A program made the position numbers and the translations under genes. From Methanobrevibacter sp. (GTDB taxonomy: Archaea > Methanobacteriota > Methanobacteria > Methanobacteriales > Methanobacteriaceae), in assembly GCA_017473945.1 (NCBI GenBank), contig JAFUIW010000035.1, positions 1 through 42,991 on the forward strand: a stretch of 42,991 bases of DNA, read 5' to 3'. The notes under the pieces are model-generated. The model saw only the letters and a list, made by a program, of their open reading frames with translations. It did no database searches and was not told where the DNA came from. Within the stretch, counting starts at the first letter, position 1, and every line of letters begins with the position of its first letter. Shown piece by piece: positions 41,008 through 42,991 of this stretch.

Positions 41008-42991
41008 ATGATTTCATATGAAGAATTTGAAGACATTGTAGTAAATATACTCAAAAGAGATATTTCTTCAAATGAAGACCAGAAAAAAGCGATACTGTCT
41101 GAAAGCTATAAGTCCCTTTTTATTGTAGCAGGACCGGGATCTGGAAAAACAACAGTTATGGTGCTTAAAATATTGAAATACATATTTGTTGATGGAATTG
41201 ACCCAAGTGAAATATTGGCTACAACATTTACAAGAAAGGCTGCCGAAGAGTTATATTCAAGAATTCTGGGTTGGGGAGATGAAATCAAAAACTACCTGAC
41301 CAATTCTTTAGATGAAGATGACTTTGACGACATTTCAAAGATACTTAAAATTGAAGGAATCGATTTCAACCAGATAAACATCGGTACTACAGACAGTGTG
41401 GCTGAAGAGTTGCTTAGAAAATACAAACAACCCGGAGAAACACAGCCAGTTGTAATTGAAGACTTTGTTGCTAACTCCGCAATGATAAAAATACTCATTA
41501 AGGATGAGAAATATCTCAATAAGGACCTTGTGGAATATCTCAAGGAACTCAAGAGAATATCCAAACTCCAAGAGCCTGCAAAAATGAGTCAGATACTGAT
41601 TGAAATCAAGAACAGAATTTATTATGACCAGGTTGACTTTGACGAACTTTATGCAAAGGCACAGCAAAATAATGGGGCGAAAATGGCTCTTGATTGCATT
41701 AAGGAATATGAAAACACATTAAAGGAAAGACATACCATTGATTTTTCCATGCTTGAGTCAACATTTCTTGATAAACTTAAAAACAATTATTTGGACGAAT
41801 TTTTAGATGAAATAAAGATTGTTCTAATCGATGAATATCAGGACACCAATCTGATTCAGGAAGACATCTATTTCACAATTGCCGAATCAGCACTGAAAAA
41901 TGACGGAAGCATTACTGTTGTAGGAGATGACGACCAGTCCCTTTACAGATTTAGGGGGGCCACTGTGGACCTGTTTACAAACTATAAGACACGTGTGATG
42001 CAACGTTTATCAATAGAAGTTGAAGAGATTAACCTCAAGACAAATTACCGTTCAACTGAAAACATCATCGAACATTGCAACAGATTTGCCGAGCTGGACA
42101 GTGAATATCAAAATGCAAGGGTTGAAAACAAACCAAAAATCATTGCTCCTGACTTCGAAAAGGAAAAGATGCCCATTCTGGGAATGTTTAGAAACAATCC
42201 TGAAATGTTGGCCCATGACCTTGCAAGATTAATCAGCGATTTGATCAACAAAAAAGAGGCTGAACTGAAAGTCCTCCAAGTTTTAAATGAGGATTACTAC
42301 AAAAAGGTTAACGGAAACATTAGCATTGCGGAGCTGCAGAAGTTTAGGCAGCAAAGAATTCGTGAAGGCAAAAAAATCGAAAAAATCAAATTGAAACTAG
42401 ACAGCGAATACGGTTCTGCTGCAGACATGGCAATATTATCATTTTCACCAAAGGAGAGAAGTAAAGGCTCAAGGTCATTCCTGCATCACTTGAGAAAAAA
42501 TTTGAAACATGCAAGAAAGCCAATTGAAATGTTCAATCCGAGAGGAATAGAACTTCAGGATGTGGAACTTGTTGCCATCTTTTGCGGACTGATTTTGGAG
42601 TGTATTGACCCTGAAGGAGGAATACAGAAATCGGATAAAAGTATTCCAAAACTGGCGAAATACAACATGAATCGCTGGAGAGTGAAAGCTAAAGAATACA
42701 TTAAATTAAACCCTGAGCCACACCATCCAATGGATTTGAATTCATTTGTTACACGCTGGCGAACCAGAAGACCTTACCCCGAGGTTGATGATAAAGGCAA
42801 AGAAAACAAATGGCCAAAGCAGGCCAGCCTAATGGAACTTGCATATAAACTAACCACCTGGATAGAACCCCTTCAGGATGATGTGGAAGGAATCGTATAC
42901 CTTGAGGCAATTACAAAATCAATTACACAGACAGGATTTTTCAACGAATACCACTCAACAATATCATTTAAAAGTGATATTGATGTAAAAA
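41008..42991 (+). CDS. UvrD/PcrA-like superfamily 1 DNA helicase, C-terminus beyond window
   Basis: An open frame of 661 codons from ATG 41008 (AGAGGG site) to the window end. The Walker A is AGPGSGKTT, motif Ia TTFTRKAAEELYSR, motif II LIDEYQDTN and motif III GDDDQSLYRFRGA, followed by the Q/R-rich NYRST. These identify a UvrD/Rep-type 3'-5' helicase involved in repair or recombination. The Walker B is DEYQD rather than the usual DEFQD. The C-terminal 2A/2B motifs IV-VI are not all in view. It is divergent from the MrfA-like helicase. Confidence 0.92.
   Translation, partial: MISYEEFEDIVVNILKRDISSNEDQKKAILSESYKSLFIVAGPGSGKTTVMVLKILKYIFVDGIDPSEILATTFTRKAAEELYSRILGWGDEIKNYLTNSLDEDDFDDISKILKIEGIDFNQINIGTTDSVAEELLRKYKQPGETQPVVIEDFVANSAMIKILIKDEKYLNKDLVEYLKELKRISKLQEPAKMSQILIEIKNRIYYDQVDFDELYAKAQQNNGAKMALDCIKEYENTLKERHTIDFSMLESTFLDKLKNNYLDEFLDEIKIVLIDEYQDTNLIQEDIYFTIAESALKNDGSITVVGDDDQSLYRFRGATVDLFTNYKTRVMQRLSIEVEEINLKTNYRSTENIIEHCNRFAELDSEYQNARVENKPKIIAPDFEKEKMPILGMFRNNPEMLAHDLARLISDLINKKEAELKVLQVLNEDYYKKVNGNISIAELQKFRQQRIREGKKIEKIKLKLDSEYGSAADMAILSFSPKERSKGSRSFLHHLRKNLKHARKPIEMFNPRGIELQDVELVAIFCGLILECIDPEGGIQKSDKSIPKLAKYNMNRWRVKAKEYIKLNPEPHHPMDLNSFVTRWRTRRPYPEVDDKGKENKWPKQASLMELAYKLTTWIEPLQDDVEGIVYLEAITKSITQTGFFNEYHSTISFKSDIDVK

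Overview
The window reads as chromosomal DNA of a hydrogenotrophic methanogen of the Methanobacteriales, most like Methanobrevibacter. It is AT-rich with very AT-rich spacers, and its Shine-Dalgarno sites are of the GGTGAT/GAGG type. It carries genes limited or nearly limited to methanogens: coenzyme M synthesis (comA, comDE), cofH for coenzyme F420, mtxX, a methanogenesis-marker-16 protein, cyclic 2,3-diphosphoglycerate synthetase, and the DUF1890 and DUF530 families. Archaeal primase (priS, priL), archaeal riboflavin reductase and core MetE agree. I see no rRNA, CRISPR array, prophage or IS element; gene content is mostly core.

Layout. 1-2059: start of an unidentified minus-strand gene, a 46-bp tandem repeat, then arfC and an MraY-like glycosyltransferase. 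2126-3827: two intramembrane-protease-like genes (CPBP/PrsW superfamily). 3947-7998: minus-strand unit metG - DUF530 protein - double-HTH protein. 7999-8728: a large spacer with a possible 38-residue membrane peptide gene and hairpins. 8729-12739: priL and priS on the plus strand, with two minus-strand unknown genes between them. 12734-14476: cofH and a thymidylate-kinase-like gene. 14673-21681: the coenzyme M locus. 21848-25923: UPF0058, UPF0280, a cDPG synthetase broken by an in-frame stop, a winged-helix regulator divergent from mtxX. 25977-27507: cis-prenyltransferase and TatD. 27504-29463: five-gene minus-strand unit headed by two class III (pilin-like) signal-peptide proteins. 29561-34334: cbiF, two small membrane proteins, core metE with methanogen-specific companions, and tRNA-Ala(GGC). 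34388-36493: DUF354, hypB, hypA. 36681-42991: ferredoxin-domain aldo/keto reductase, an MrfA-like helicase with TPRs, and a UvrD-like helicase cut by the window end.

The most interesting part is 14673-21681. Five tightly packed minus-strand genes (comA, marker 16/COG1900, hdrC-like, hdrB-like, hdrA-like) face comD-comE tail to tail. ComA makes the first dedicated intermediate of coenzyme M and ComDE makes sulfoacetaldehyde. The COG1900 protein is a candidate for putting the thiol on sulfoacetaldehyde, and the Hdr-like trio is a candidate electron supply for that reductive step. The trio differs from the energy-conserving heterodisulfide reductase in visible ways: the HdrA-like protein ends in an MvhD-like domain that has lost every cysteine, and the HdrB-like protein has Thr in place of one cysteine of its second CCG cluster motif. 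I propose a dedicated Hdr-like redox module for coenzyme M synthesis; this is inference from neighbourhood and residues, not demonstrated.
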